Shown here: one piece after another, positions 44,614 to 58,360 of the stretch
Layout of the letters: the number at the start of each line of letters is the position of its first letter
Position numbering within the stretch: the stretch's first letter is position 1
Assembly (NCBI GenBank): GCA_032768795.1
Contig: CP136490.1
Location: 3,038,001-3,102,000, forward strand
Length of the DNA: 64,000 nt
Reading direction: 5' to 3'
Origin: Tremella fuciformis
Taxonomy: Eukaryota > Basidiomycota > Tremellomycetes > Tremellales > Tremellaceae
The notes under the pieces: model-generated
Databases searched by the model: none
Told to the model about the DNA's origin: nothing
What the model saw: only the letters and a program-made list of their open reading frames with translations
Made by a program: the position numbers and the translations under genes

Positions 44614-47600
44614 TTAGGCGACGGCCACCGCGACGTCGGCAGTGTCCATGCCTGCCTTGTCGCTTCCACCGTTCGGGAGCTTCTCGCGAAGGTCCTGGGC
44701 AATAGTCTTCGACACGGGAGGCTTGTTCCATTGGCGGCGCGGGATGGCACCCTGGAACGGCAAACGAGTCGAGCCGGACAAGTACGAGTCGACCTCCTCA
44801 GCGGCCTGTCGGCCTTCCTTGATACCCCAAACCTGGAAATTAGCGTTGTCCCTAGTATGAATCGCTGGATACTCACAACGAGAGATTGGCCACGACGGCA
44901 GTCACCGGCAGCGAAGACACCGGGAACGTTGGTGGCGTAGCCCTGATTATCATCAGCATGAGCCGCGGCGCATGATTTTCGGACTCACGCCTGCAGTCTT
45001 GATGTTGGTGCGGGCATCCTGGTCCACACCGAAAGCCTTGACGGCCTCGGACTGAGGGCCAAGGAAACCAAGGGCGAGGAGACAAAGCTGGGCGGGGAAG
45101 AATTTCTCGCTACCCTTGACCTCCTCCATCTTCCACTGACCGCCGACCTGGGTCCACTCGACCTTGACGGTGTCGAGACCGGCGAGCTTGCCTTCGTCGT
45201 CCAAGACGTATCGCTTGGTCGAGATGCAGTACTCTCGGGGGTCTTTGCCCGAGCTCGAGGTGCTGACGATCTCCTGGTGGCCGTAGTCGGTCTTCTTGAT
45301 ACGAGCAAACTGGGGCCTGCAAAGGTCAGCACAGAAATGGTGTGATCCGTCGGACTGACCAAGGGTTGTTGGGCGCTCGGCTCGCAGGAGGCTCGGGAAG
45401 AAGCTCGAAGTTGGTGACGGACTTGGCGCCGTGACGGGCACTGGTACCAATGCAGTCGTTACCTAAAGGTGTCAGCAAAGGTGTCAAGAATCGAGCAGCG
45501 CAACGACTCACCAGTGTCACCACCACCGATGACGATGACGTCCTTGCCCTTGGCCGAGATGTAGTTGCCATCCTCAAGCTTCGAGTCGAGGAGCGACTTG
45601 GTGTTGGCCTGCAGGAAAGTCATGGCCTGGTAGACACCCTCAGCCTCACGGCCGGGAACCTTCAAGTCACGAGGCCAGGTAGCACCTGCAAATCAGCTCA
45701 ATGCAAGACAGTCGTAAGAAAACAAGACCTACCAGTAGCAAGGACAACGGCGTCGTTCTCCTCCTTGATCTGCAGAGCGTCCGTGTCGACACCGATGTGG
45801 GCGTTGGTGATGAAAGTGACACCCTCAGCGGCCATGAGGTCGAGACGGCGCTGGAGGACGAGCTCCTTGTCGAGCTTCATGTTGGGAATACCGTACATGA
45901 GCAGACCACCGATCCTGTCGTTCCTGTCGTACACGGTGACGGTGTGGCCGGCCTTGTTGAGCTGATCAGCCGCAGCGAGACCGGCGGGACCAGAACCGAT
46001 GACAGCGACGCGCTTGCCAGTGCGGTGGGCAGGCGGGTTCGGGGCCATCCAGCCCATCTCGAAGCCCTTGTCGATGATGGCACACTCGATCGACTTGATG
46101 CCGACGGGAGCCTCGTTGATGCCGAGGACACAGGCCGACTCGCATGGCGCGGGGCAGACACGACCAGTGAACTCGGGGAAGTTGTTGGTCTTGAGCAACC
46201 TGTTGAGCGCATCCTTCCATTGGCCCTCGAAGACGAGAGTGTTCCACTTGGGGATGACGTTGGCGATAGGGCATCCAGTGTCGGACTGACAGAAGGGAAT
46301 ACCACAGTCCATGCACCGGGCGGACTGGTACTTGAGCTCCGACTCCGACAGACGGTTGGAGATCTCCTTCCAGTCCTTCACTCGCTTGCGAGGGGGGCGG
46401 TAAGCCTCATTCAGTCGCTTGTACTTCATGAAGCCACGGGTCTTGTCTAGCTTGGCAAGGCGCTCCTTGGTCGTAGTCTCGTCCACCATGGCGTCCTCGA
46501 CGTCGACAACGCTGGGCTCGGCATGCTTGGGCTTGGGAGAAGCCGAAGGGGTGAGCAGCGCCGAGGTCGACACGGTGAGGGCGTTGGTGTCCTTGGGCAG
46601 GACGGGATCGAAGCCAGTCGCGACGAGGTCGATCTGCGAGGCGGTCTGCGAGGGGATGAGGTCGATGACCGACTGCCTCTTCTTCTCCTCGGCGGCACGG
46701 GCGGCCTCCTCTTCCAGCACACGCTTGTAGTCGAGCGGCATGATGCGCACGAACATGGGCAAGAAGTGGTGGAAGTTGCGAAGGACACGGTCGGCGATCT
46801 CGGAACCGGTGTAGTGACGGTGGTCCTCGATGAGTGAGCGCAGCTCGGCAATCTCCTGAGGATCATTGACGGGGCCGAGCTCGACGGTTCCGCGGTTGAC
46901 TTTGGGCGCGAAGCTGTGCGCCATGTCGAGAACGTAGGCGATACCACCAGACATGCCAGCGGCGAAGTTGCGGCCAGTGAGACCCAGAACGACGACACGA
47001 CCACCAGTCATGTACTCGCAACCGTGATCACCGGTGCCCTCAACGACGAGAGTAGCGCCAGAGTTTCGCACGGCGAAACGCTCGGCTGCGATACCACGGA
47101 TGAAGGCCTGGCCGGACGTGGCACCGAAGAAGCACACGTTACCGATGATAATGTTCTCCTCGGCCTTGAACGGGGACACCTTGGGCGGGTAGACGACCAA
47201 TCGACCACCAGACAGACCCTTGCCGACGTAGTCGTTGGCGTCTCCCTCGAGCTGGATGGTGATACCAGGGGCGAGGAAGGCACCAAGGGACTGACCAGCA
47301 GAACCCTTCATGTTGATGTGAATGGTGTCGCGAGGAAGACCGGCCTCACCGTACTGCTTGCTGACTTTGTACGACAAGGTGGTGCCGAGGGCACGGTCGG
47401 TGTTAACGACCTCACAGTCAATCTCGACCGGAAGACCCTTCTGAAGAGCCGGCTCGGCCTCGTCGATGAACTTGTTGTCCAGACGAAGGTAGAGCTTGTG
47501 CTCCTGAGGACGGATGCGGTAGGTCGCGACATCAGTGCGGAGCAGGTGCGCAGGCTTGAGGATGGGCGAGAGGTCAAGGTGCTGGGTCTTAGGGGTACGA

Positions 47601-50600
47601 AGGGACTCATCGATCTTGAGACGGTCTGCACGGCCGATCATCTCGTTGATAGTCCTGAAGCCGAGCTTGGCCATGATGCCACGGAGTTCCTCGATGATGT
47701 AGAAGAAGAAGTTGATGACCTGCTCGGGCTGGCCAGCGAACTTGGCACGGAGCGCGGGGTCCTGGGTAGCGATACCGACAGGGCAGGTGTTCTTGTGGCA
47801 AGCCTTCATCATGATACAGCCCATGGCAATAAGGGGGGTGGTGGCGAAACCCCACTCCTCAGCACCAAGAAGGGTGGCGATGGCGATGTCGCGACCGGTC
47901 CTAATCTGACCATCGGTCTGGACGGTGACACGGCCTCGGAGGTCGTTAAGCACCAAAGTCTGGTGAGTCTCGGCGAGACCAAGCTCCCAAGGGAGACCAG
48001 CGTACTTGATCGAAGTCCACTTGGCGGCACCGGTACCACCGTCGTGACCGGAGATGGTGATGTGGTCGGCCTTGGCCTTGGCGACACCAGAAGCGACGAT
48101 ACCGACGCCGACCTCAGACACAAGCTTGACGGACACACGAGCGCGGGGATTGGACGATTTGAGGTCGTAAATGAGCTGCTTCAAGTCCTCAATCGAGTAG
48201 ATGTCGTGGTGTGGGGGAGGCGAGACAAGTGTCACACCGGGAGTCGAGTGACGGGTGCGACCAATGGAGGCAGACACCTTGTGGCCGGGCAGCTCACCAC
48301 CCTCTCCGGGCTTAGCGCCCTGCGCCATCTTGATCTGCAGCTCGTCCGAGTCGGCGAGATAGTTCGATGTGACACCGAAACGACCGGAGGCGACCTGCTT
48401 GATGGCAGATCGGCGCGAGTCCCAGACGGGCTTGAGCTCCATAGCGTGGGTGAACGGCTTGCCGTCGGAATCGGCGCCCGGGCCGGCGATGGGCAGGGAT
48501 CGCTCGGCGTCCTCACCACCCTCACCAGTGTTGGACTTACCGCCGAGACGGTTCATGGCAATGGCGAGGGTCGTGTGCGCCTCCATGGAGATAGAGCCGT
48601 AAGACATGGCACCGGTGACACATCGTCGGACGATCTCGTTCCAAGGCTCGACCTGGTCGATGGGGACAGGGGTGCTGTTCTCAAAGTCAAACTCGAGCAA
48701 ACCACGAAGAGTGCCTCGCTTGATCGACTCGCGCGAGTTCTTCGAGTAGCTGTCGTACGCTTGCTGGTTCTTCTGCCTGACGGCATCCTGGAGCTGTGCA
48801 ACCGACACGGGGTCGTTGATGCGCATCTCAGAGCCCTGACGGTAGTGGTATTCACCAGACTCCGGCATGCCGGGAACCGAGACGATGTCACGGGTCGGCC
48901 AAGCTCGCTCGTGGTACTCGAAAGCGTCCATGGCGAGGAGCTCGAAGGTTGCACCCTGCACACGAGAAGCGGTGCCGATGAAGCACTCGGAGACAATCTC
49001 CTCGTGGAGACCGAGGATCTCAAACAGCTGAGCACCCTTGTACGATGCCAGGGTCGACACACCCATCTTGGACATAACCTTGAGCATACCCTCCGCCTGA
49101 GCAGTCATGTAGTTGGTGACGAGCTTCTCGGCAGTCTGTCCATCCTTGGCAAGGCCCTCACGTTCCACCTTGTGGATCATCTCCATGATGAGCCAAGGGC
49201 AAATGGCATCGGCACCGTAGCCAACAAGGACACACATGTGGTGCACCTCTCGGGCCTCACCGGTCTCGATCATGATGGCGACATCGGAACGCTTCTTCTG
49301 GTTGACGAGGAAGTGGTGGACACCACCAGTGGCGAGGATGGCGGAGAGGGCCACGCGGTCTGCGCCAACGGCTCGGTCGGAAAGGATAATCACCTTGAAG
49401 CCCGCACCGACAGCAGTGAGCGCCTCCTGCCTGACACGGTTCAGCGCGTTGCGGTAGCCAGGAAGACCCTCGGCCTTGTCGAAGGTGATGTCGATGGTGA
49501 TCGACGGCCAGCTGGCGTGCGACGCCTTGAAGTGCTTCATCGCGTTCATCTCCTCAATGGTCAAGATCGGAGTCTTGAGGTGCAAGCGATGGCATTGAGT
49601 GTTGCGCATCTCGAGAAGGTTGCCCTCGGGACCGACCATGGTCTCGAGCGACATGACAATCGACTCTCGGATAGGGTCGATGGGCGGGTTGGTGACTTGC
49701 GCGAAGAGCTGGCGGAAGTAGTCGAAGACGGATCGGGGTGCATTGGACATGCATGCAATAGCAGCGTCGTTACCCATGGATCCGAGAGCCTCGTGACCTT
49801 CCTGCACCATGGGCAGCATGAGCATGTTCAGCTGCTCGATGGTGTAGCCGAATGCCAACAGCTTCGGGTCGGTGCTGAGGGGCTCAGAGTCGAGCGAAGG
49901 CGCCAGCGACTGCTGGCGGGCCACTCGGCGGACAACGTCGGGCAGCTCAAGCATCTGGGTCTGAATCCAGTTGGCGAAAGGCTGGCGGCGAGCAGTAGTG
50001 AGCTTGAGCTCCTTGTCATCGACGATACGGCCCTCCTTGGTGTCGACCAAAAGCATACGTCCGGGCTTCAACCGGTTCTTCAAGATGATCTTCTCCGGCT
50101 CGATGTTGATTGTTCCGACCTCGGACGCGCATACCATGATGTCGTCCGATGTGAGGACGTATCGACAGGGTCGGAGACCGTTTCGGTCAAGGTTGGCACC
50201 GCAGAAACGGCCGTCCGAGAAGGTAAACAGAGCGGGACCGTCCCAAGGCTCCATCAATGATCCAGCCCATGCGTAAAAGGCCTTCTTCTCTGGCTCCATC
50301 AAGTCGTTATTCTGCCATGCCTCGGGCACCATCATCATGACAGCCTCGGGCAGGGTCAAGACACCGTTGACCACGAGCAGCTCCAATACGTTGTCGAAGG
50401 CAGCCGAGTCGGACCCGCCGTTCTCGACGATCGGGTAGAGCATCTGAAGCTCGTCGCCAAAGTGCTCCGACTTGAGGTGACCCTCTCTTGCGCGCATCCA
50501 GTTCTTGTTTCCCCGGACGGTGTTGATTTCACCATTGTGTGCGGCCCATCGCATAGGCTGAGCTCGGTCCCATGAGGGGAAGGTGTTGGTCGAGAAACGA

Positions 50601-51304
50601 GAGTGGACGAGGGCAAAGTGAGAGGAGTAGAGAACGTGGTTGAGGTCGTGGAAGTAGTTGTACACCTGGACAGGGGAGAGCTGTCCCTTGTAGACGATGT
50701 TTGTCGGAGTCAAGGAGCAGATGTAGAATTGGGCGGCGAGGGTGATCTTGTGTGTGGCAGATTTGCGCAATACGTAGAGTTGACGCAGGAAGAATCGCTC
50801 GTCGAATGCGCCATCCTGGCTCTCCTGACCAGGACCGTAGTGCTTCTCAAGCACAACGAAGGGCTGCATGATCTTGGGCTCGCGGCTCTTCGAGGCGGGG
50901 CCCAGGATGGAGTTGTCGGTGGGGACCTCTCGCCAGCCGAGCACTCGGAGCTCGAGCGACTTGGCGATCTGCTCAAAGGTCGCCTGCTGCGAAGCGTAAT
51001 CCTTGGGGGAGAGGAAGACATTGCCGACGGCGTATTGGCCTTCGGCGGGGAGTTGAGCGTCGAACGAGTGGGCAGACTCGCGGACAAAGAAGTCGTGGGG
51101 AATACCGGTCATGACACCAGCGCCGTCGCCGTCCCTTGCGTCGGCACCGGCTGAGGCAAGTCAGCTTTCGCCTCTGTTGGATGTCCGATCGATCGACTCA
51201 CTGGCACCCCGGTGGGTCATGTTACAGAGGATGTTTCGCGCATCGCTGACGATCTTGTGGCTGCACTTGCCCTTGATATGGCAGATGAAACCGACACCAC
51301 ACAT
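44614..51304 (-). CDS. GLT1: Glutamate synthase (GOGAT), single-chain NAD(P)H type
   Basis: Converts glutamine plus 2-oxoglutarate to two glutamates. Exons: 51304-51202, 51150-45733, 45685-45512, 45462-45360, 45316-44999, 44942-44877 and 44832-44614, over 2,000 residues. The N-terminal class-II amidotransferase domain opens with the nucleophile in M-C-G-V-G-F, then [15 protein letters not shown] and [10 protein letters not shown]. The central FMN/synthase domain has G-A-M-S-Y-G-S-I-S and G-H-D-G-G-T-G-A. The Fe-S cysteine cluster shows C-H-K-N-T-C-P-V-G. The beta-subunit part has C-M-D-C-G-I-P-F-C and two Rossmann motifs (G-S-G-P-A-G-L-A-A and G-G-G-D-T-G). The ATG at 51304 puts Met directly before the catalytic Cys; a further upstream exon with a propeptide is possible (in-frame P-P-P-D-A before it). 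Confidence 0.95.
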
Positions 51305-52194
51305 CGCGTCAGGCGGTGGTCGAAGGAATGAGGGCTAGCTGCAAGAGACCCGTCAGCGCCGGTCCTCTCTGAAGGCTCCAAGCGGCTCGCAGCATCGAGT
51401 CAACTCGGCCGACTTACAGAGCGTGGGAACTGATAGAGGCGAGCGAGAGATGGGAGTGGGCCGGCTCTCGAGCCCCTGTACAGTGGGTATGGGAGGTTCA
51501 CAGGCCTAGAGGAATGCTTCTTGACGATGCTTTTGGTCTTTTGAAAACAAAGATGGAGTTGTGTTGAATGGGAAGAAGGGGAAATCGAGTAAGGCAAGAC
51601 AATTTTCTCGACTTTGGTTGGCCGCGGCCTCAGAGAGAGGGAGAGAGGGTGAGGGTGAGCGGGCTTCTTTTCCACCTTCAAAACGCCGAAATCTCATTTG
51701 TCCCGTTTGATCCGATCTTAAGGGTCCCAAGCTGTCCCTGATGTGGGGTCCCTAACATCCAAGCACTAAAGACCCTGAGAAAGGACGGCTTCCACTCGGG
51801 ATAGTCGGAATCGGTCCCCCCGCCCCCGTCGGGGAACAGTGCACGAGCGAATCAGATTTCGAGGCACATCAAAGTCCCCATCAGAGATAAAGGTGGGCGT
51901 GGGCTCAAAGGGCCCAGATTGATCCGATAACGTCCGAGCGTCACCCAAGGTAAAATGCTACATCACCCCGAGACGTCAACGGGCCTCATTCCCACTCGGT
52001 GGCCGCTGAAGATGGTGATCGCGAAGGCCGGCGAGGTGACATCGAATGCACAGCGCTTCCCGCTGTCCGGAAAGGCCTCGCACCAGACTCGGGCAGAAGT
52101 CATAGCAATGGCCGTGCGAGCTACCTCGATGATCTGGGCCCCTCGATTGATTGATGAGATGAATGGGCATGAAACACGGATGACATGCCAATAG
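51305..52194. other. Promoter region of GLT1 and 3' region of BOL1
   Basis: 890 bp. A ttgcagctag acceptor-like site at about 51323-51332 with a CTGAC upstream suggests a leader intron of GLT1. The rest has purine/pyrimidine tracts, and no frame I can support. Confidence 0.4.
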
Positions 52195-52783
52195 TCATGG
52201 TACTCGGGCCGCTGTCTCCTTGTCCCATTCTTCTGGCGTCTTCAGTCTCAGGCTCAAGGCATGTAGACCCTGATCGAACTCCTCCTTCAACAGGCTGTTA
52301 ACCATCCTGTGCCGAGCGATTGGAGTCTTGCCCTTGAAGGCCTCGGATACGATGGCGACGGCAAAGTCTATCGCATCAGCCTGCGCACCGGGATAACTGC
52401 AGCGAGATAGGCGAGACACTGCATCAAAGCCCCCAGGGCATACTCACGCGTCTCGCCGGTGCCACCGCCCACGGCCCGCATGGGGGCGTGATGCGCATGT
52501 TTGCTAGAATCGTTGGATATACGAATAAGCTCGGGCTCGTACGCCTCAATCAGCTGAACATCAGCATGTTGCGCAAGCTTTCAATCCTCCTGCAGCTCAC
52601 CTTTTGCTGGATGGCAGTCTCAACCGGGCCCGGCACCCGGGTTGGACTCCGAGCCCGAGACGATGATGCTTCAGCGGACATGTCGCGTACCGAACCTGCC
52701 AGTTTGGAAGGGGCCGGGGGAGTGATGATGGATCTGAATGACGGTCGCAGAGGGGCAATTGCAGCCCGAAGAGGCGTGAACAT
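52195..52783 (-). CDS. BOL1: BolA-like protein, mitochondrial (BOL1 type)
   Basis: Assists insertion of [4Fe-4S] clusters together with monothiol glutaredoxin in mitochondria. Exons: 52783-52601, 52554-52448 and 52367-52195. The first exon encodes an R/A/P-rich presequence, then V-E-T-A-I-Q-Q-K-L-I-E-A-Y. The BolA fold shows N-D-S-S-K-H-A-H-H-A, G-E-T-H-F-A-V-A-I-V-S-E-A-F-K-G-K, the invariant R-H-R-M-V-N, and L-H-A-L-S-L-R-L-K-T-P-E-E-W. The histidine of G-E-T-H and that of R-H-R are the usual ligand positions. It is divergent from the next gene with 147 bp between start codons. Confidence 0.92.
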
Positions 52784-52930
52784 TGGCTTGCTCAACGGGA
52801 AGAAGCAAAGAGGCAGAGAGGAAAAGTCAATCGCGCTCGGACAGCGCCCGGACAGAAATTTCGTCACTGCCAGACGACTTCCACTCGTCGCTTTCTTCTT
52901 TCCATTCACACCTCATCCGACACATCCATC

Positions 52931-53893
52931 ATGAGCTTCAGACCCGCTTCGACCCTGCTTCGCGCATGTATACGACAATCTCGAGTGGCCGGCCCGTCGA
53001 CTGTGCCATCTCTGAGGGTTCAAGCCATCCATTCCACACCAGCGGGTACGTTCTAAGCCGATCTTACCTCGCTCATCCTGATATACAGCCTTTCGCAAGA
53101 GGTCAAAAGTGGACGTAGAAGAAGCCTTCGAGGATGAGGATGCTATGGAGGAAGAAGACGACTTGTTCACTGCCGCCGAGCCGGCTCAAGTGGACCGACC
53201 CTCGCCAGAGGTGGTGCGGGCAGAGCTCTCTGCGAAAATCCTCAACCTCGCCAAGCTCCCTGCGGCCGAGCGGAAGCACGCAGCTGCTCACATGCGCACT
53301 GGAACATTGCGCAGGATCGTACAGGTCTCCAAGGAGAGTGATCTGGACAGCTTGAAGGGTCTGGTCCGCGCTTGGAGATTGGCCGGGTTGAGGGTGACGA
53401 ACCAGACTGCAGACGAGATCATCGGTGGGCGGCTTGATAGTCAATATCGACACACACAGCTGAAAGCAGGGCGTTGCTGCAATCTAGGTCGGCCAGATAT
53501 TGCCCTGGAGCTGTCTGAGAATCACGCTCAATGTAAGTCAGTTGGATTGCCGACCAACACACGAGCTGATGGCCAGACGGTTTCCCACCCCTCTCCTCAC
53601 GCTCCTCCACCAAGCTGCACCACGCCCTCTTAGCTGCCGGGTCCGAGACTCTCCCCCATCTTCTTCCCAGCAGACCAGTTTCGGCAACTCTGGCGCTTCT
53701 ACGCCTGTCGCTCCTTCCCTCGGAGGCGGATCCCACTGCCGAGACTGCCCAGCTCACCGGCCAAATACGAAAGGTGAAATGGGACGTCAAGCCCGAGACT
53801 GCGGAGGCATGGCGTGCTGCTGCACTGGTCAAGCTGCAGGAGAGGGGAGGAGCGTGGGCAGAGGCCGCCCAGCGGGTCCAGGCAATGGCGTGA
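52931..53893 (+). CDS. Putative mitochondrial protein of unknown function
   Basis: Exons: 52931-53045, 53089-53425, 53488-53532 and 53577-53893. The N-terminus (M-S-F-R-P-A-S-T-L-L-R-A-C-I-R-Q-S-R) is a clear mitochondrial presequence pattern. Then an acidic stretch (E-E-A-F-E-D-E-D-A-M-E-E-E) and a helical body with A-A-E-R-K-H-A-A-A-H and A-W-R-L-A-G-L-R. The last exon has repeated L-L and A-E-A-W-R-A-A-A-L-V-K-L-Q-E-R. It may be a mitoribosomal or mitochondrial assembly factor, but I recognise no family. It shares a short promoter with BOL1. Confidence 0.65.
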
Positions 53894-53962
53894 AGCAGCG
53901 AATCGGGCGTACGTGTTCACCCACGCAGAGTGAATATCGTCTATGGTCTAAGTTGCATCATA

Positions 53963-55503
53963 TCATATCTGCAGATGCACTGCATCGGCAGGCTCGCCAG
54001 GCAGAGGTCGCAGCTTGTCCTTGTCCACATCGATCCACACTCCAGCAACGGCCTTGGCCACGGACAACAACCTCTGATCCTCGTATCTGCCAGATGAGCC
54101 GACGCCCTGCCATGCCAGGGGCGAGGGACTGACCTAGGTCCGACCAGTGTGAGACCGATGGGCATTCCGCTCTCGCTTGCGAATCCCGGCACATGCACAC
54201 ACGGCACATGCAGCGCGGTCCACATCGAGTTGAATCGCGCATCGCCCGTCTTCATGCCCTTCGGCGCTTCAGACGGCACGCTCGGGGTGAGGATCGCATC
54301 GTATTGCGCCGCGATGCCATCGATGACCGGGCGCAGCGCGGCGATCTCGTCGTACGCCTGCAGCTGCATCTTGCGCGTGATACCCTGTCGATTCTCGACG
54401 TGGGCGTGGAGGTCGTCGGAGAGACCAGCGGGGTCCACGCGCGCCTCTGCTAGCATGTTGACGCGTCCCTCGCCGTTCATCATCCATCGATGGCGCAGCC
54501 CGGTGATCCCGTCAAAGGCAGGCGGGAGATCGATCTCCACAACCGTCGCGCCGGCCGCTTGGAGGGTCTGCTTGCCCAGCTCGTACGCTCGCACGAGCTC
54601 CGGTGACGGGCCGCCATTCATGGGCCACGCGTCGGTTTTGGTGAATGCGAAAGAGCACTCGCTGAGTGGTTTGGGCGTCAAAGGTGGCGGAACGTCGTCT
54701 CGCAACTCAAAGACCGACGCGAGAAGCTCGAGGTCAGCGAGAGACCGCGCGTACAGCCCAAGTGTGTCGAGTGAGATGGAGTAGATCTTGAGGCCTTCGC
54801 GAGAGATGGCGCCCCACGTCGGCTTGATGGCAAATATACCGTTGTAGCTCGCCGGGCGGATGGTACTGCCTGTACATCAGCACTTCCCTCGGATTCGCTG
54901 GAAGACGTGCCGCCCGTTTGGGTGCCAAATGCTACTTGGCACTGATAGTCACTGACAGCAGCGCCCGAGCCCGAGGACGAGCCGCCCGGTGTGCGTTCCG
55001 GGTCATACGGGTTCCGCGCAGGCGGCCCGTCCGTCGTAGCTGCAAACTCGGTCGTGTGCTATCCCTCAGTGTCCATCATGCCAGACCAGGCAACACTGAC
55101 CGTCTTGCCGTAGACGAGCGCCCCGGCAGCTCGACACACAGCGACACACGCTGCGTCTATTCCTGGCCGGGAGTCTTTGTAGATGGGCGAGTTGTGCTCG
55201 GTCGGCATATCCTTGGTCACTGCCCTTAGCCCCAGTACGGGACGCCGCAGGTGACTCACGGATCATATCCTTGACACCGAGTATGACGCCGTGCAGTGGT
55301 CCCCGCTTGTTCTTGGGCACCTCGTCCAGCCGCTTGGCCTCCGACAAAATATGCGCCCTGTCAATGTACGCCCATGCCTGCACTGCGTCATTGCGCTCTT
55401 CGTAGCGAGCCAGATGCGCCAGTGCCAGGTCGGTCACTGTGAGCTTGCCGGCCTGGATGAGTGCGACTGTTTCGCTGGCTGTGAGGTAGTTCGGGGCCGC
55501 CAT
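53963..55503 (-). CDS. Amidase-signature family hydrolase
   Basis: Hydrolyses amide bonds; substrate unknown. Exons: 55503-55260, 55219-55101, 55058-54911, 54869-54134 and 54086-53963. Catalytic Ser-cis-Ser-Lys elements are present: the lysine in G-V-K-D-M-I, the cis-serine region P-G-G-S-S-S-G-S-G-A-A-V, and the nucleophile context G-T-Q-T-G-G-S-T-I-R-P-A. This is followed by G-L-Y-A-R-S-L-A-D-L-E and P-V-I-D-G-I-A. The third intron needs a GC donor (gcacgt at 54910-54905) to keep G-G-S-T-I-R intact. Neither a signal peptide nor a membrane segment is visible, so it is likely cytosolic. About 455 residues. Confidence 0.88.
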
Positions 55504-55788
55504 CTTCTGAATGACCACGCAGCTGCTCTTGTCGAGCACCAAGTCTCAAGCATCATCCAGCAGTACCTCAATGTCCAGCTGTATCGTGGCCGATTCATGG
55601 CCGGAAGACCGCTCCGGTATCCAGTACATCGGAACCCACCCGAGCACCGTTCCGACCTGATTCCGACTGCGTTTAAGACTCGAGAAGACAGATTATACAT
55701 TGGTTGACGAGGTGAAGATCATAATTATACTGACTACGCTGACATTGCGTGCTTTTCTTCCTCGCCCTTTGACTGACTGCTATGCAGC

Positions 55789-57903
<2,115 letters not shown>

Positions 57904-58360
57904 TGACTATGTGACAGACCTGAACACTGCTCGCTGATGGGGTGATGCATGACTTGCTCCCCTCCCTGCAGCCAGCCCGTCTTATGCATGCACTGCAGGC
58001 ATCGGTCCCCGGGAGGGTACGTCACTTTGACCGGTCCCCGCAGTGCCACCCCGGTGCCTGAATTTGACATCTCTCTCCTCCCGTGGAGTTGGCCTCCATC
58101 CCGTCCACTCTGGAAAGCCTAGTCGTGTATCGCCCAATTATTGTGGGGAACACTTCGACATTCCCAGCGATGGCGCAACTCTGTCAAGGCTGGCTGACGG
58201 ATGGGGAAAGGCAGCGGTGAGGGCTGCCGATGGCAGAGTTGATTTGCGAGCGGTACGTCCCTAGTTTTCGAAGATGTCGCATGAATGACTTGATCCCGCT
58301 TAATACCATGGCTGACTTGCAGGACTACTCGTAGCCCCTGTAGACTCCGACCTGCTACAG
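57904..58360. other. Spacer with a dispersed-repeat copy
   Basis: 457 bp between the carboxylesterase start and the arrestin-like gene stop. It carries the 58097-58140 repeat copy (see repeat entry). No gene seen. Confidence 0.45.
58097..58140. repeat. Dispersed 44-bp repeat, copy A
   Basis: Matches 60311-60354 in direct orientation at 38 of 44 positions (shared core tcgtgtatcgccca). Five of the six differences are transitions. Weaker similarity continues to about 58150. Confidence 0.7.

Noticed and set aside
45701..46837. Plus-strand frames of 249 and 104 residues
   Set aside because: Antisense shadows of GLT1.
46916..50260. 1,114-residue open frame on the plus strand
   Set aside because: Exactly antisense to the GLT1 coding exon. 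GC-rich third positions of the real gene suppress stops on the other strand; composition is low-complexity and no domain is visible.
53500..54132. 210-residue plus-strand frame over the end of the mitochondrial gene
   Set aside because: Out of frame with the spliced exons; the spliced frame gives a coherent helical protein ending at 53893.
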